A stretch of 64,000 bases of DNA from Dawidia soli (GCF_018598185.1 NZ_JAHESC010000015.1:62001-126000); one strand, 5' to 3'; counted from the first letter of the stretch, positions 33,905-43,428 are shown. Notes: generated by a model not told the origin, from the letters alone. A program made the numbers and translations.

Positions 33905-36352
33905 ATGAAAATATTGAAGTTCGGTGGCTCATCGGTCGCCACCCCCGCGCGGATACAGTCGGTCATCGAGATCGTCAAGCCGTACCTGCGCGAAGACGTA
34001 GCCGTCGTGTTTTCCGCCTTTGGCGGTGTGACCGACGTGCTGATCCAGATCAGCCGGCTGGCCCTCGAAGGCAACCTGGAATACAAAGCCACCCTGGCCG
34101 ACATTGAACGCCGTCACCTCGACGCCGTACGGGCACTGGTAGGTGTGCAAAAGCAAAGCAGCATCCTGGCGCAGGTCAAGTTTACGATCAACGAACTGGA
34201 AGACGTACTGCACGGTGTGTACCTCGTAAAAGAACGCACACCCCGCACCCTCGACTACATCATGAGCTTTGGCGAACGCCTGTCGGCCTATATCATTGCC
34301 GAAGCCTTTAAAGACAACGGTGTCGCTGCTGAGTTCCTCGACGCCCGCCGCGTGGTGCGCACCGATGCAAACTTTGGATACGCCAAGGTAGACTTCGACA
34401 CCACCAACACACAGATCCGCGAGCACTTCAGCCGCCAGCAGGCGCTGCAGATCATTACCGGTTTTATCGGCACCAGCGAGACGGGAGAAACGACCACGCT
34501 CGGCCGCAGTGGCTCGGATTATACCGCGGCGATCTTTGCCGGTGCCCTGCAAGCATCGGACCTCGAGATCTGGACCGACGTGGACGGTATGATGACTGCC
34601 GACCCGCGCCTGGTGAAGAAGGCGTTTACCGTGCCGCAGATGAGCTATGAAGAAGCGATGGAGCTTTCGCACTTTGGCGCCAAAGTGATCTTCCCGGCCA
34701 CCATGCAGCCCGCGATGGTCAACCGTATCCCCATCTGGATCAAGAATACATTCAACCCTACCTTTCAGGGCACCGTCATTCACGCCGAGTCGAAGAACGG
34801 CAAGGTGATCAAGGGTATCTCGTCCATGAATGCCATCAGCCTGCTCAGCGTACAGGGCAGTGGCCTGCTGGGCGTGGTGGGTGCTTCGGCGCGGTTGTTC
34901 GCCACCCTGGCCCGCGAGCGCGTCAACGTGATCCTCATCAGCCAGGCATCGTCCGAGCACTCTATCTGTCTGGCGATCGAAAGCCAGTATACCCGTCAGG
35001 CCAAGACGGCCATTGAAAAAGAATTTCAATACGAAATACGCAACGAAGAGATCGACGAAGTACACGTAGAGACAGACCTCTCGGTGATCGCTGTCGTCGG
35101 CGATAATATGAAACAAAGTCCAGGTACCAGCGGGCGCATGTTTAGCGCGCTTGGTAAAAACGGTGTAAATGTCATGGCTATAGCACAAGGCTCTTCCGAG
35201 CGTAATATCTCCGCCGTTGTACGGCAAGCCGACGTAGCCAAGGCGCTGAACGCCTTGCACGAGGCCTTCTTCCTGTCCGATCGCAAGCTGCTCAACGTGT
35301 TCCTGGTGGGCACCGGCCTGATCGGCAAAGCCCTCATCAACATGGTGCGCGAGCAATTCAACAAGCTCGCCGAAGAGAACCTGCTGGAGGTAAACATCGT
35401 GGCGATCGCCAACAGCCGCAAGATGCTTTTCCAGGAAGCGGGACTGCCGCTGGCCACTTGCCTGGACGAGAACGAGGCGAAGGGCGAGGCCATGCACATG
35501 GAGAAGTTCGTGGAGCACATGGTATCGCTCAATCTGCCCAACAGTATTTTTGTAGATTGTACTTCCAGCGAAGAGGTGACGTCGTTCTACGAGGCGATCC
35601 TGTCGGCCAGCATCTCGGTCGTTACACCCAACAAGAAAGCCAACTCAGCTTCGCTGGAAAAATACAAGTTGCTGAAACATACCGCCTTCCGTCGTGGTGT
35701 GAAGTTCCTGTACGAAACCAACGTAGGCGCGGGCCTGCCGGTGATAAATACCCTGAACGATCTGCTGCTGAGCGGTGACAAGGTCATCAGCATCGAAGGG
35801 GTGCTGAGCGGCACGTTGAACTTTATCTTCAGCTCGTATACCGCGGGTAAGAAATTCAGCGACGTAGTCAAAGAAGCCAAGGCCAAGGGCTATACCGAAC
35901 CCGATCCGCGCGACGACCTGAGCGGCATGGATGTGGCGCGCAAGATCCTGATCCTTTCCCGCGAAGCCGGCCTGCCGTATGAGCTGAGCGATATTACCGT
36001 AGAGAACCTCGTGCCGGCCGACTGCCGCGAGCAAACTTCGGTGGATGCCTTCTTTACGGCTTTGGAGAAACACGACAGCGCGTTTGAAAAGCTGCTGGCA
36101 GAGGCCACCGCGCGGCAGGAGAAACTGCGCTATATGGCGGTGTTGAAGGACGGTAAAGTGGCGGTGTCGCTGGGTACGGTGAACGATAAACATCCGTTCT
36201 ACTCCCTGTCGGGCAGCGACAATATCATCCTGCTGACGACCGAGCGTTACCACGAGCGCCCCATGGTCATTCGCGGGCCGGGCGCCGGCGCTGCCGTAAC
36301 CGCCGCCGGTGTCTTTGCCGACGTGATCCGCATCGGGCACTATGCGCGCTAA
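33905..36352 (+). CDS. thrA: Bifunctional aspartokinase / homoserine dehydrogenase I
   Basis: 815 aa. Aspartokinase domain first (1-290; KILKFGGSSVATPARI, SFGERLSAYIIAEAF, GRSGSDYTAAIFA), two ACT domains (about 300-455; VNVILISQASSEHSICLAIE, GVNVMAIAQGSSERNISAVV), then homoserine dehydrogenase (about 465-815; VFLVGTGLIGKALI, GTLNFIFSSY, DPRDDLSGMDVARKILILSREAG). It catalyses the first and third steps from aspartate to threonine. The ACT domains predict feedback inhibition by threonine. First gene of thrABC, behind the thrL-like leader. Confidence 0.97.
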   Translation: MKILKFGGSSVATPARIQSVIEIVKPYLREDVAVVFSAFGGVTDVLIQISRLALEGNLEYKATLADIERRHLDAVRALVGVQKQSSILAQVKFTINELEDVLHGVYLVKERTPRTLDYIMSFGERLSAYIIAEAFKDNGVAAEFLDARRVVRTDANFGYAKVDFDTTNTQIREHFSRQQALQIITGFIGTSETGETTTLGRSGSDYTAAIFAGALQASDLEIWTDVDGMMTADPRLVKKAFTVPQMSYEEAMELSHFGAKVIFPATMQPAMVNRIPIWIKNTFNPTFQGTVIHAESKNGKVIKGISSMNAISLLSVQGSGLLGVVGASARLFATLARERVNVILISQASSEHSICLAIESQYTRQAKTAIEKEFQYEIRNEEIDEVHVETDLSVIAVVGDNMKQSPGTSGRMFSALGKNGVNVMAIAQGSSERNISAVVRQADVAKALNALHEAFFLSDRKLLNVFLVGTGLIGKALINMVREQFNKLAEENLLEVNIVAIANSRKMLFQEAGLPLATCLDENEAKGEAMHMEKFVEHMVSLNLPNSIFVDCTSSEEVTSFYEAILSASISVVTPNKKANSASLEKYKLLKHTAFRRGVKFLYETNVGAGLPVINTLNDLLLSGDKVISIEGVLSGTLNFIFSSYTAGKKFSDVVKEAKAKGYTEPDPRDDLSGMDVARKILILSREAGLPYELSDITVENLVPADCREQTSVDAFFTALEKHDSAFEKLLAEATARQEKLRYMAVLKDGKVAVSLGTVNDKHPFYSLSGSDNIILLTTERYHERPMVIRGPGAGAAVTAAGVFADVIRIGHYAR

Positions 36353-36391
36353 GGGTAAAACGAACAGAGTATAACGACAAACATTGGATTC

Positions 36392-37318
36392 ATGAAATCT
36401 GTAAGAGCATCAGCCCCAGCAACGGTAGCAAACGTTTCGTGCGGCTTTGATATATTCGGCTTTGCTGTAGCCTCGCCTGCCGACGAGGTGGTGGTGACCC
36501 TGACGGACAAGCCGGGCGTCGTCATTCGCGAGATCGTGGGCGACGGCGGCCGCCTGCCGCTGGACGCATCGCGCAACACTTCCAGTGTTGCCGTCATTGA
36601 ATACCTGAAGGCTATCAAGAGCGAGCAGGGCGCGGAGATCACCCTGTATAAACACCTGGCCCTGGGCAGTGGCATGGGCTCGAGTGCCGCCAGCTCCGTG
36701 GCCGCGCTCGTGGCCATCAACCACCTGCACGGCGAACCGCTGTCGCGTAAGGAGCTGTTGCCGTTTGCCATGGAGTCCGAGCGCATCGCCTGCGGTTCGG
36801 CGCATGCCGACAACGTGGCGCCTTCGCTGCTGGGCGGGTTTGTCCTGATCCGCGGGTACGACCCGCTGGATGTGACGAGCATTCCCACACCCGAAGGTTT
36901 ATACGCCACGCTGGTACATCCGCACCTGGAGCTGAAGACTGAAGACTCACGCCGTGTGTTGAAGGCTTCGATACCCTTAAAAGATGCTATCACGCAGTGG
37001 GGCAACATCGCCGGCCTGGTGGTGGGGTTAATGAAACCGGACTACGGGCTGATCGGCCGGTCGTTGAAGGACGTCGTGGCCGAACCGATCCGTTCGGTAT
37101 TGATCCCGGGCTTTGACCGTATCAAGGAAGAGGCGGTGAAGGCCGGCGCATTGGGCTGCGGTATATCCGGTTCCGGGCCGACGATCTTTGCACTGTCGAC
37201 CGACGAGGCCACTGCGCAACGGGTAGGGCAGGCCATGCAGGCTCAATTTACCGACCTGAAATTGAAGAGTGACGTGTATGTGTCGGAGATCAACAACGCC
37301 GGCGCCAAAATATTATAA
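36392..37318 (+). CDS. thrB: Homoserine kinase (GHMP family)
   Basis: 308 aa. The GHMP ATP-binding motif is LALGSGMGSSAASSVAAL, and GCGISGSGPTIFAL is the C-terminal motif; the start RASAPATVANVSCGFDIFGFA is characteristic of ThrB. It phosphorylates homoserine. 39 bases after thrA and 14 bases before thrC, so one transcript. Confidence 0.97.
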   Translation: MKSVRASAPATVANVSCGFDIFGFAVASPADEVVVTLTDKPGVVIREIVGDGGRLPLDASRNTSSVAVIEYLKAIKSEQGAEITLYKHLALGSGMGSSAASSVAALVAINHLHGEPLSRKELLPFAMESERIACGSAHADNVAPSLLGGFVLIRGYDPLDVTSIPTPEGLYATLVHPHLELKTEDSRRVLKASIPLKDAITQWGNIAGLVVGLMKPDYGLIGRSLKDVVAEPIRSVLIPGFDRIKEEAVKAGALGCGISGSGPTIFALSTDEATAQRVGQAMQAQFTDLKLKSDVYVSEINNAGAKIL

Positions 37319-37332
37319 GCCTATACCAGACG

Positions 37333-38637
37333 ATGAAATTCTACAGTACCAACAACAGCGCGCTGCAAGTCGACCTGCGCGACGCCGTAACGCAGGGCCT
37401 GGCGCCGGACAACGGTCTCTATATGCCTGAGCGTATTCCCGCGTTGCCGGCCGCGTTCTTTGATAAATTACCGTCTATGTCGTTTGCCGACATTGCCTAT
37501 GCGGTGGCTCACAACCTGCTGGGCGACGACGTGCCTGCCGATGAGCTGCGGCGCATCGTAGACCATACCATTCAGTTTGATGCCCCGGTGGTGGAGGTAG
37601 ACGACCACCTTTACGCGCTGGAGCTTTTCCACGGCCCCACGCTGGCCTTTAAAGATTTTGGCGCACGCTTTATGTCGCAGTTGCTGGGCTACTTTGCCCG
37701 CAGCCAGAAGCAGGAAATCGTTATACTCGTCGCCACCTCCGGCGATACGGGCAGTGCCGTGGCCAACGGCTTCCTGGGTGTACAAGGCACACGCGTGATC
37801 GTACTATACCCTTCCGGTAAAGTAAGCGACATCCAGGAGAAGCAATTCACGACCCTGGGTCAAAACATTACGGCCCTGGAAGTGGACGGAACGTTTGACG
37901 ACTGCCAGCGCCTGGTAAAACAAGCCTTCCTCGACGACGACCTGAAGAAAAAATACTTCCTGACATCGGCGAACTCGATCAACATCGCGCGGCTGATACC
38001 GCAGTCATTTTATTATTTCTATGCCTACGCGCGCGTGCAGCATCTCGGCCGGCCGGTGGTGTTCTCCGTACCGAGCGGCAACTTCGGCAACATTACCGGG
38101 GGCTTACTGGCGCGGGCCATGGGCTTGCCTATTCACGCTTTTGTAGCGACGACCAATGTTAACGACGTGGTGCCGGAGTATCTCAAAACACAACTGTTCA
38201 CACCACGCCCGTCGAAACAGACCATTAGCAATGCGATGGACGTCGGCAATCCCAGCAACTTCCCGCGCATGCTGGAGCTCCTGGGGCAGGACTACAAAGC
38301 ATTGTCTGCGCTGATCAAAGGCTACGCCTTCACCGACGACGAGACCCGCGCCGCCATGCGCCTGATAAAAGCCTCGTCGGGCTATGTCATGGATCCACAC
38401 GGTGCCATCGGCTACCTGGGCTTACAGCATTACCTGGATGAAACGACCGAAGATGTAACGGGCATTTTCCTGGAGACCGCGCACCCGGCCAAGTTCAAGG
38501 AGGTAGTAGACGACACATTGGAGGAGCCTATTGCCATACCGCCGGCGTTGCAGAAGTTCCTGCAACTGTCGAAACACACCGTGCCGATGAAATCGGACTT
38601 CGCGTCGTTTAAGACTTACCTGCAGGGAAATCTCTAG
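37333..38637 (+). CDS. thrC: Threonine synthase
   Basis: 434 aa. FHGPTLAFKDFGARFMSQLL has the PLP lysine (Lys in FKDFG); ATSGDTGSAVANGFLG and PSGNFGNITGGLLA bind phosphate. It makes threonine from O-phosphohomoserine. Last gene of the operon. Its 3' end overlaps the 3' end of the opposite gtrA by 29 bases, with no terminator between the two. Confidence 0.97.
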   Translation: MKFYSTNNSALQVDLRDAVTQGLAPDNGLYMPERIPALPAAFFDKLPSMSFADIAYAVAHNLLGDDVPADELRRIVDHTIQFDAPVVEVDDHLYALELFHGPTLAFKDFGARFMSQLLGYFARSQKQEIVILVATSGDTGSAVANGFLGVQGTRVIVLYPSGKVSDIQEKQFTTLGQNITALEVDGTFDDCQRLVKQAFLDDDLKKKYFLTSANSINIARLIPQSFYYFYAYARVQHLGRPVVFSVPSGNFGNITGGLLARAMGLPIHAFVATTNVNDVVPEYLKTQLFTPRPSKQTISNAMDVGNPSNFPRMLELLGQDYKALSALIKGYAFTDDETRAAMRLIKASSGYVMDPHGAIGYLGLQHYLDETTEDVTGIFLETAHPAKFKEVVDDTLEEPIAIPPALQKFLQLSKHTVPMKSDFASFKTYLQGNL

Positions 38638-39052
38638 ACACCGGCTGTGTTGCTACGCCGTGGTTGCGGAAGACGATATACTTACGGGTAAAGAAATTCC
38701 AAACCACGGCGACGGCAATGGCCAGGGCCTTGGCAATTTTGTCGTCCATCGACACATGCTTTACGAGTGCCCACAGCACGGCCTGGTTTACGGCCAATGC
38801 GCCCGCCAGGCAAACAGCGAACAACAATGCTTCGTACCCTTTATGGATCTGCGAGGAGGAGGTGAAAACGTACCGTTTTGTGAGAATGTAGGTAACGACG
38901 TTTGTCAGGATAAACGCCAGCACGTTGGCAACCCGGTAATCGGCTATGGTCTTGAATGCAAAGTAGAGGGAATATTCCAGTACAGCAGAGATCCCGCCGA
39001 CAATCACGAAACGGGTAAACTCGGCTTTGAGCAATCGATGCAGGGCTTCCAT
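38609..39052 (-). CDS. GtrA-family membrane protein
   Basis: 147 aa with four membrane helices (FVIVGGISAVLEYSLYFAFK, VANVLAFILTNVVTYILT, ALLFAVCLAGALAVNQAVLWALV, IAKALAIAVAVVWNFFTRKYIVF). The WNFFxRKxxVF end is the GtrA signature. GtrA proteins are thought to move polyprenyl-phosphate-linked sugars across the inner membrane. No partner glycosyltransferase is adjacent. Overlaps thrC tail-to-tail by 29 bases. Confidence 0.88.
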   Translation of the reverse strand: MEALHRLLKAEFTRFVIVGGISAVLEYSLYFAFKTIADYRVANVLAFILTNVVTYILTKRYVFTSSSQIHKGYEALLFAVCLAGALAVNQAVLWALVKHVSMDDKIAKALAIAVAVVWNFFTRKYIVFRNHGVATQPVSRDFPAGKS

Positions 39053-39118
39053 AGTGGCTTTTCAGAATACTAAACCACAAAGAAACGATTTTAATTTGGG
39101 AATACCGCCGGCCGCCCG

Positions 39119-39150
39119 CGTGGGCACCTGCCATCAGCAGGTAGCCCACG
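39119..39150 (-). terminator. Strong hairpin after the UnbV lipoprotein gene
   Basis: CGTGGGC / GCCCACG (7 bp) with an inner CCTGC / GCAGG (5 bp) and a 5-base loop, 17 bases after the stop. No T run, so either a Bacteroidota-style terminator or an mRNA 3' stabiliser between this gene and gtrA. Confidence 0.5.
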
Positions 39151-39166
39151 GAGGGTGCGGAACCGG

Positions 39167-41404
39167 TTAGCGATGGTATGCCAACGGCTGCGGCTCGCAG
39201 ATCCGGTTGGGTAAGGTCCAGGTAATGGTTTTCAGCGCGACCGGTTCCACGATCGCGCTGCCTTCGGTAATGCGGATAAACTGATCTGCGCGCAGGTTCG
39301 TAAACTTCTGCACGGCGCCGCTGCCGTGCCAGGTGATCTCCAGCTCATCGATGATGGTTGCCTGTCCCAGGCCGATCTCCCGGCGCAACGGCGACGCACC
39401 GAAGCTGCCGCCGCTGTTGACGTCGCGGTAGATCGTGCGGCGCACGCCGTTTTCGGTGCACACGATCCGGAGTTGTGTTCCGATGGCATCCCGGTTTGCT
39501 TTTGTACCGGTCAGCAGGATTGTGATCCAATGGTTGTTGCCCTGCCCCGGATTCAGGAAGAACGAGTTAGGATAAGCATCGCCGATAAAGGCGCCGCCCA
39601 TCTCGATGTGTATATCCTGGTCGCCGTCGTTGTCCATGTCGGCAAACGACACGCCGTGTCCCTTCTGAAGGTGGCCGACGCGCGCCGACGCGGTCACATC
39701 GGCAAATTTTTTACCACCCAGGTTCCTGAACATCTTGTTCGGCACCAACGACTGGTAATTGGGATTGCCCGAGCCCAGGTACATATCCAGGTAGCCGTCG
39801 TTGTCGATGTCTCCGAAGTTGGAGCCCATGGCGAATACATTGCCTGTCAGCCCCATCGCTGCGGCCACGTTGGTAAAGGTGCCGTCGTGGTTATTGTGGT
39901 ACAGCAGCATCTTCTCGGGGCTGCCGGCGGGAATGCCCAGCTTTTCGGCGGCGGTATAAAACGCGAGCGATGCCTGTCCAAACGTATAATCGCAGGCAAA
40001 GATATCCAGCCAGCCGTCGTTGTCGTAATCAAAGAACCACGATGGGAAGGTCTTGCCTTGCTCGTGGTGCAGGCCTGCTTTGACGGACACATCTTCAAAC
40101 GCCACCTCGCCGTCCTGAACTCCCGTGTTGCGCAGGAGCTTGCGCAGGCCGTCCATGGTAGAGAGGAACAAGTCTTTCCTGCCGTCGTTGTCGAAGTCTC
40201 CCGAGGCGACGGACTTGACGTAAAACCGATAGTCGCATTTTGCACGGTGTGCTACTTCGCGGAAGGTGCCGTCCTGGTTATTGATGAACAGCTCGCACGG
40301 ATGCTGCAAGTTGTAGCCGTTGTGGTCGGTCTCGTTGCCAATAAACAGGTCGAGCCAGCCGTCGTTGTTGAAGTCGTTCCAGGTCGCGGCCTGGGTAGGG
40401 TGGAAGGAGAGCAAGCCTGCCTGCGTGGTAACGTCGGTAAAGGTACCGTCGCCGTTGTTTTTCAGCAGCGAGTTCGGCTCCTGCCCGTATTCGCCTTTCC
40501 AGGCCCCTCTGAGCACGAGTATATCGCGGAAGCCATCATTGTTGTAATCGGCCTGAACGATGTTTAAACCGCCTGTAATGCCCTCCAGGCCGGCGCTGTG
40601 CGAGCGGTCGGCGAACGTACCGTCGGCGTTGTTGTGGAAGTAGTGCATTTCTTCGTCCAGCCCCCAGCCAGACGTGACCAGGTCGAGGTAGCCGTCGTTG
40701 TCAAAGTCTTCGGTAATGCTTCCCCCCGCCATGTTGATGGTCGCCAGGCCCAGGTCGCCGGCAACGTCCTCGAACGCGTTTACCCGGTGCGTGGTATCTC
40801 CTTCCATGTCGGGTATGTAAAACGCGGCGGGCACACGTTTGGGATATTCACCCAGGGTCATGTATGCCAGGTTCAGCAGCCAGCGCGACTCCAGGTCGTC
40901 AGGATGCCGTCGCAGCACTTCTTCGTACAACGGAATGGCCTTGCGTGAGCCGGCGATGTCGCGGTGCACCCCCATGCCGCGGATCGGCAAGACGCACGAG
41001 GCCGCGGCATGGCCCGTAATACAGTTGGACCGCTCGCCCAGGCGCAGGTACGCCAGCGCCAGGTCTTTGCGGATCTTATCCTGCTGGTAGGGGTTGGCAT
41101 CTTTCAGCAACGGCTCGAATAAGGCGATGGCTTCCTGCTCTTCGCCAATCTCTAAGAGAATGTTTGCCTTCAGGTATTTGCAATACGCGGTCTGTGCCGG
41201 CGTGCTGTGGGGCAGCGCCAGCAGCGAGTCCATGAACTCAAGCTTGGCCTGTGGTATGTATTGATTTCGCGCTCCGAACTGCTCGGTTCGTTTTTTCTGG
41301 AGGAGCTCCAGCATTTCTTCATGGCACGACGGCTTGTGCTGGCATGCCGCGGCCAGTATGATCAGCGCTGCCACACGGAACAGCGCGGGAATATGGGGTT
41401 TCAT
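39167..41404 (-). CDS. FG-GAP/VCBS-repeat lipoprotein with ASPIC/UnbV domain and N-terminal TPR region
   Basis: 745 aa. Lipobox LAAAC (Cys21). Residues 60-190 are TPR-like (YLKANILLEIGEEQEAIALFEP, IPLYEEVLRRHPDDLESRWLLNLAYMTLGEYP). Then come seven calcium-type DxDxDG repeats (DFDNDGYLD, DYNNDGFRD, DFNNDGWLD, DFDNDGRKD, DYDNDGWLD, DIDNDGYLD, DMDNDGDQD), expected to fold as a beta-propeller. The C-terminal ASPIC/UnbV module (GTQLRIVCTENGVRRTIYRDVNSGGSFGASPLRREIGLG) is typical of CRTAC1-like proteins. Probably on the cell surface, binding Ca2+; in other Bacteroidota such proteins accompany SusC/D pairs but none is adjacent here. Function unknown. Confidence 0.88.
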   Translation of the reverse strand: MKPHIPALFRVAALIILAAACQHKPSCHEEMLELLQKKRTEQFGARNQYIPQAKLEFMDSLLALPHSTPAQTAYCKYLKANILLEIGEEQEAIALFEPLLKDANPYQQDKIRKDLALAYLRLGERSNCITGHAAASCVLPIRGMGVHRDIAGSRKAIPLYEEVLRRHPDDLESRWLLNLAYMTLGEYPKRVPAAFYIPDMEGDTTHRVNAFEDVAGDLGLATINMAGGSITEDFDNDGYLDLVTSGWGLDEEMHYFHNNADGTFADRSHSAGLEGITGGLNIVQADYNNDGFRDILVLRGAWKGEYGQEPNSLLKNNGDGTFTDVTTQAGLLSFHPTQAATWNDFNNDGWLDLFIGNETDHNGYNLQHPCELFINNQDGTFREVAHRAKCDYRFYVKSVASGDFDNDGRKDLFLSTMDGLRKLLRNTGVQDGEVAFEDVSVKAGLHHEQGKTFPSWFFDYDNDGWLDIFACDYTFGQASLAFYTAAEKLGIPAGSPEKMLLYHNNHDGTFTNVAAAMGLTGNVFAMGSNFGDIDNDGYLDMYLGSGNPNYQSLVPNKMFRNLGGKKFADVTASARVGHLQKGHGVSFADMDNDGDQDIHIEMGGAFIGDAYPNSFFLNPGQGNNHWITILLTGTKANRDAIGTQLRIVCTENGVRRTIYRDVNSGGSFGASPLRREIGLGQATIIDELEITWHGSGAVQKFTNLRADQFIRITEGSAIVEPVALKTITWTLPNRICEPQPLAYHR

Positions 41405-41498
41405 CGGGTTATCGGGTTATGGTATAACAGGTTCACACGACAATACAGCCTAAGGCTGCTGCCGCAGGAAAGTAAAAAGGTCTATAGCAGGGTGGGTA

Positions 41499-42038
41499 TT
41501 ATGCCTGTTCGGGCGGAGGGGTAATGATGCGTTGTGCGGGTGGGCGCCAGCGGGGAGTATGTGTTACAGGGTAGCGGAATTTTTGTAGTAAGCAGGCGGT
41601 GTTAAAAGCCAGGACACCTGCCGGAAGGTAGTCGAGGTTGTCGGGCAGCTTGGGCACTTTCAGGGGTGCGGCTACTGTGTTATTCATGGGGTCGGCCAAG
41701 CGCGCGAAGAGAGACGCTACACGGCGCTCTTCCCGGTTTGGTAAACAGACCACATACAAGGTATCAGCATCGATGCGTTGGCTTACCAGCGTATAGGAGT
41801 TACCCTGGTAGCGTATGGAGCCGTGCAGACGGTGATTCTCTCCTTGTCCGGCCAGCAGGTAGGGCAGATTGAGCGGAAGCTTGAGCGTGATCGTTTCGGT
41901 GGCCTGGTATGCGCCGGCGTCCACACGTTGATCCTGTGTGCGGGTGGCACGCAGCCGCAGCAATGGATATAAACCATAATACCCCAGCGTATTGAACAGG
42001 ATGAGCAGTAACAATATAATAGCTATCGGTCTCTTCAT
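41499..42038 (-). CDS. Hypothetical single-pass membrane protein
   Basis: 179 aa. N-terminal signal-anchor (IAIILLLLILFNTLGYYGLYPLL), the rest outside the membrane (ETITLKLPLNLPYLLAGQGENHRLHGSIRYQGNSYTLVSQRIDADTLYVVCL). No recognised domain. Resembles small membrane-anchored proteins of Bacteroidota that are annotated only as hypothetical. It is upstream of the UnbV lipoprotein gene on the same strand (94 bases apart). Confidence 0.7.
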   Translation of the reverse strand: MKRPIAIILLLLILFNTLGYYGLYPLLRLRATRTQDQRVDAGAYQATETITLKLPLNLPYLLAGQGENHRLHGSIRYQGNSYTLVSQRIDADTLYVVCLPNREERRVASLFARLADPMNNTVAAPLKVPKLPDNLDYLPAGVLAFNTACLLQKFRYPVTHTPRWRPPAQRIITPPPEQA

Positions 42039-42086
42039 TTGGGTTACCGAATATAGCTATTATACTATAAAAAGCAAGACCAGACG

Positions 42087-42332
42087 CTAGGATACCTTCT
42101 CCACGCTTCTGTTCAGGTCTTCGTAAGCTCTCAGGATGTCCTGACGGCTTTCGTTACGAACATGGAGGATAGTGGATACGGGCTTGACAAAGGAGTACTG
42201 ATCTTTCAGGTCTGAAATACGGCCGCCGTTTTGAATATGTGCCCGGATGGCATTTTTATCTTCCAGCATTTTCTGGAAGATGGCCGCACCCTTGGAGATG
42301 CCTTTGCTGGAGTTGTTGGTGTCCTTTTTCAT
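42087..42332 (-). CDS. Small hypothetical protein
   Basis: 81 aa, charged, alpha-helical, no signal peptide (KKDTNNSSKGISKGAAIFQKMLEDKNAIRAHIQNGGRISDLKDQYSFVKPVSTI). Plausibly cytoplasmic and regulatory. It is preceded by an AT-rich stretch and sits 48 bases before the membrane-protein gene. Coding potential is supported by codon pattern rather than by a known family. Confidence 0.65.
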   Translation of the reverse strand: MKKDTNNSSKGISKGAAIFQKMLEDKNAIRAHIQNGGRISDLKDQYSFVKPVSTILHVRNESRQDILRAYEDLNRSVEKVS

Positions 42333-42462
42333 ATACTTTAGACAACTATTTTTTATCTACCACTAAAAAACGAAAATTTATCCAGGGAGTTAACGCCCTT
42401 CACAAAAAAGATTCTCATTTCCCAAAAATTCATTTATCGCTGAACGAAATAAGCTGGGGATA

Positions 42463-43113
42463 CTATTTCCCCCAGCCCTGCGCACCCAATAGCGGTACAA
42501 AAGCAAAGTTGTCAAACTCTTCGCGGATCAGCTTACCACCCTTCTTACGAATGCGCAGCATCAGTTGCCGCTGGCGATCACCGACCGGTATGACGAGAAT
42601 GCCGTCTTCCTTCAGCTGCGCTGTCAACGCATCCGGCACGATCGGGGCACCGGCGGTGACAATGATCTTGTCGAACGGTGCTTTCATCGGCAGGCCCTTG
42701 GAACCGTCGCCATGAAAGAAGTAAGGCTTGTAGCCGATGCCGGGCAGGAAGTCGCGCGTGCGTTCAAAGAGCACGCGATTGTATTCGATCGTATACACCT
42801 TTGCGCCCAGCTCCAGTAAAATGCAGGCCTGATAGCCCGAACCAGTGCCGATCTCCAGCACTTTGTCGCCGGGTTTGATCTCGAGCTTTTCAGATTGAAA
42901 AGCCACCGTATACGGTTGGGAGATCGTCTGCCCTTCGCCGATCGGAAACGCCTTGTCCTGGTAGGCGTGTTCCAGCAGGGCGCTTTCAAAGAAAAAGTGT
43001 CGCGGCACCCTCCCAATGGCGGCCAGGACGCGGTCGTCTTTAATGCCTTTTTCCGCCAATTTTTTTACCAGCTTATTGCGCAATCCCTGGTGCCTGTAAT
43101 TGTCTTCCGTCAT
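42463..43113 (-). CDS. pcm: Protein-L-isoaspartate O-methyltransferase
   Basis: 216 aa. SAM-binding motif LEIGTGSGYQACILLELGAKVYTIE; N-terminal DRVLAAIGRVPRHFFF and GEGQTISQPYTVAFQ are the Pcm hallmarks. It repairs isoaspartyl residues in aged proteins by methylating them with S-adenosylmethionine. Its 5' side is the AT-rich region 43114-43396. Confidence 0.95.
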   Translation of the reverse strand: MTEDNYRHQGLRNKLVKKLAEKGIKDDRVLAAIGRVPRHFFFESALLEHAYQDKAFPIGEGQTISQPYTVAFQSEKLEIKPGDKVLEIGTGSGYQACILLELGAKVYTIEYNRVLFERTRDFLPGIGYKPYFFHGDGSKGLPMKAPFDKIIVTAGAPIVPDALTAQLKEDGILVIPVGDRQRQLMLRIRKKGGKLIREEFDNFAFVPLLGAQGWGK

Positions 43114-43396
43114 GATTTTTCAACTGGATTTTTGTCCTTGTGGATTAAATGTGGATCGATTGTTGATAAGATGTAAGATATTTATAATCAGTTGCTTAAA
43201 GTTTGGTTTTACATTTTTCGTGTTCAAAAAACCGCTTAAAAATCGAAATTTTTTAGGCCTCTCAAAGTTCAAAAAAAACCTTAGGAAAATTCCCGGCTTT
43301 GACCTTACTTTAAATCCTCTCCACACAGTGATAAGCTTTTTGCCATAGCGTTTCACAGTGTCCTGTCCCAAAAAGGGACAGGTGAGCAGTGTAAAT
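43114..43396. other. AT-rich intergenic region with three phased DnaA-box-like elements
   Basis: 283 bases with no convincing gene. TGTGGATTA (43139), TGTGGATCG (43150) and TGTTGATAA (43161) start exactly 11 bases apart; the DnaA-box consensus in this orientation is TGTGGATAA, so they carry one, two and one mismatches. An A/T-rich stretch follows to about 43290. A perfect hairpin CCTGTCCC - A5 - GGGACAGG is at 43362-43382. Possible functions: pcm promoter, or a DnaA-binding or origin-like site. Confidence 0.4.
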
Positions 43397-43428
43397 AAAG
43401 GCCAGCGACGGTTACATCGCTGGCCTTT
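43397..43428. terminator. Intrinsic terminator of hbd
   Basis: Perfect 12-bp stem AAAGGCCAGCGA / TCGCTGGCCTTT with an 8-base loop, 15 bases after the hbd stop (minus strand). Confidence 0.85.
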
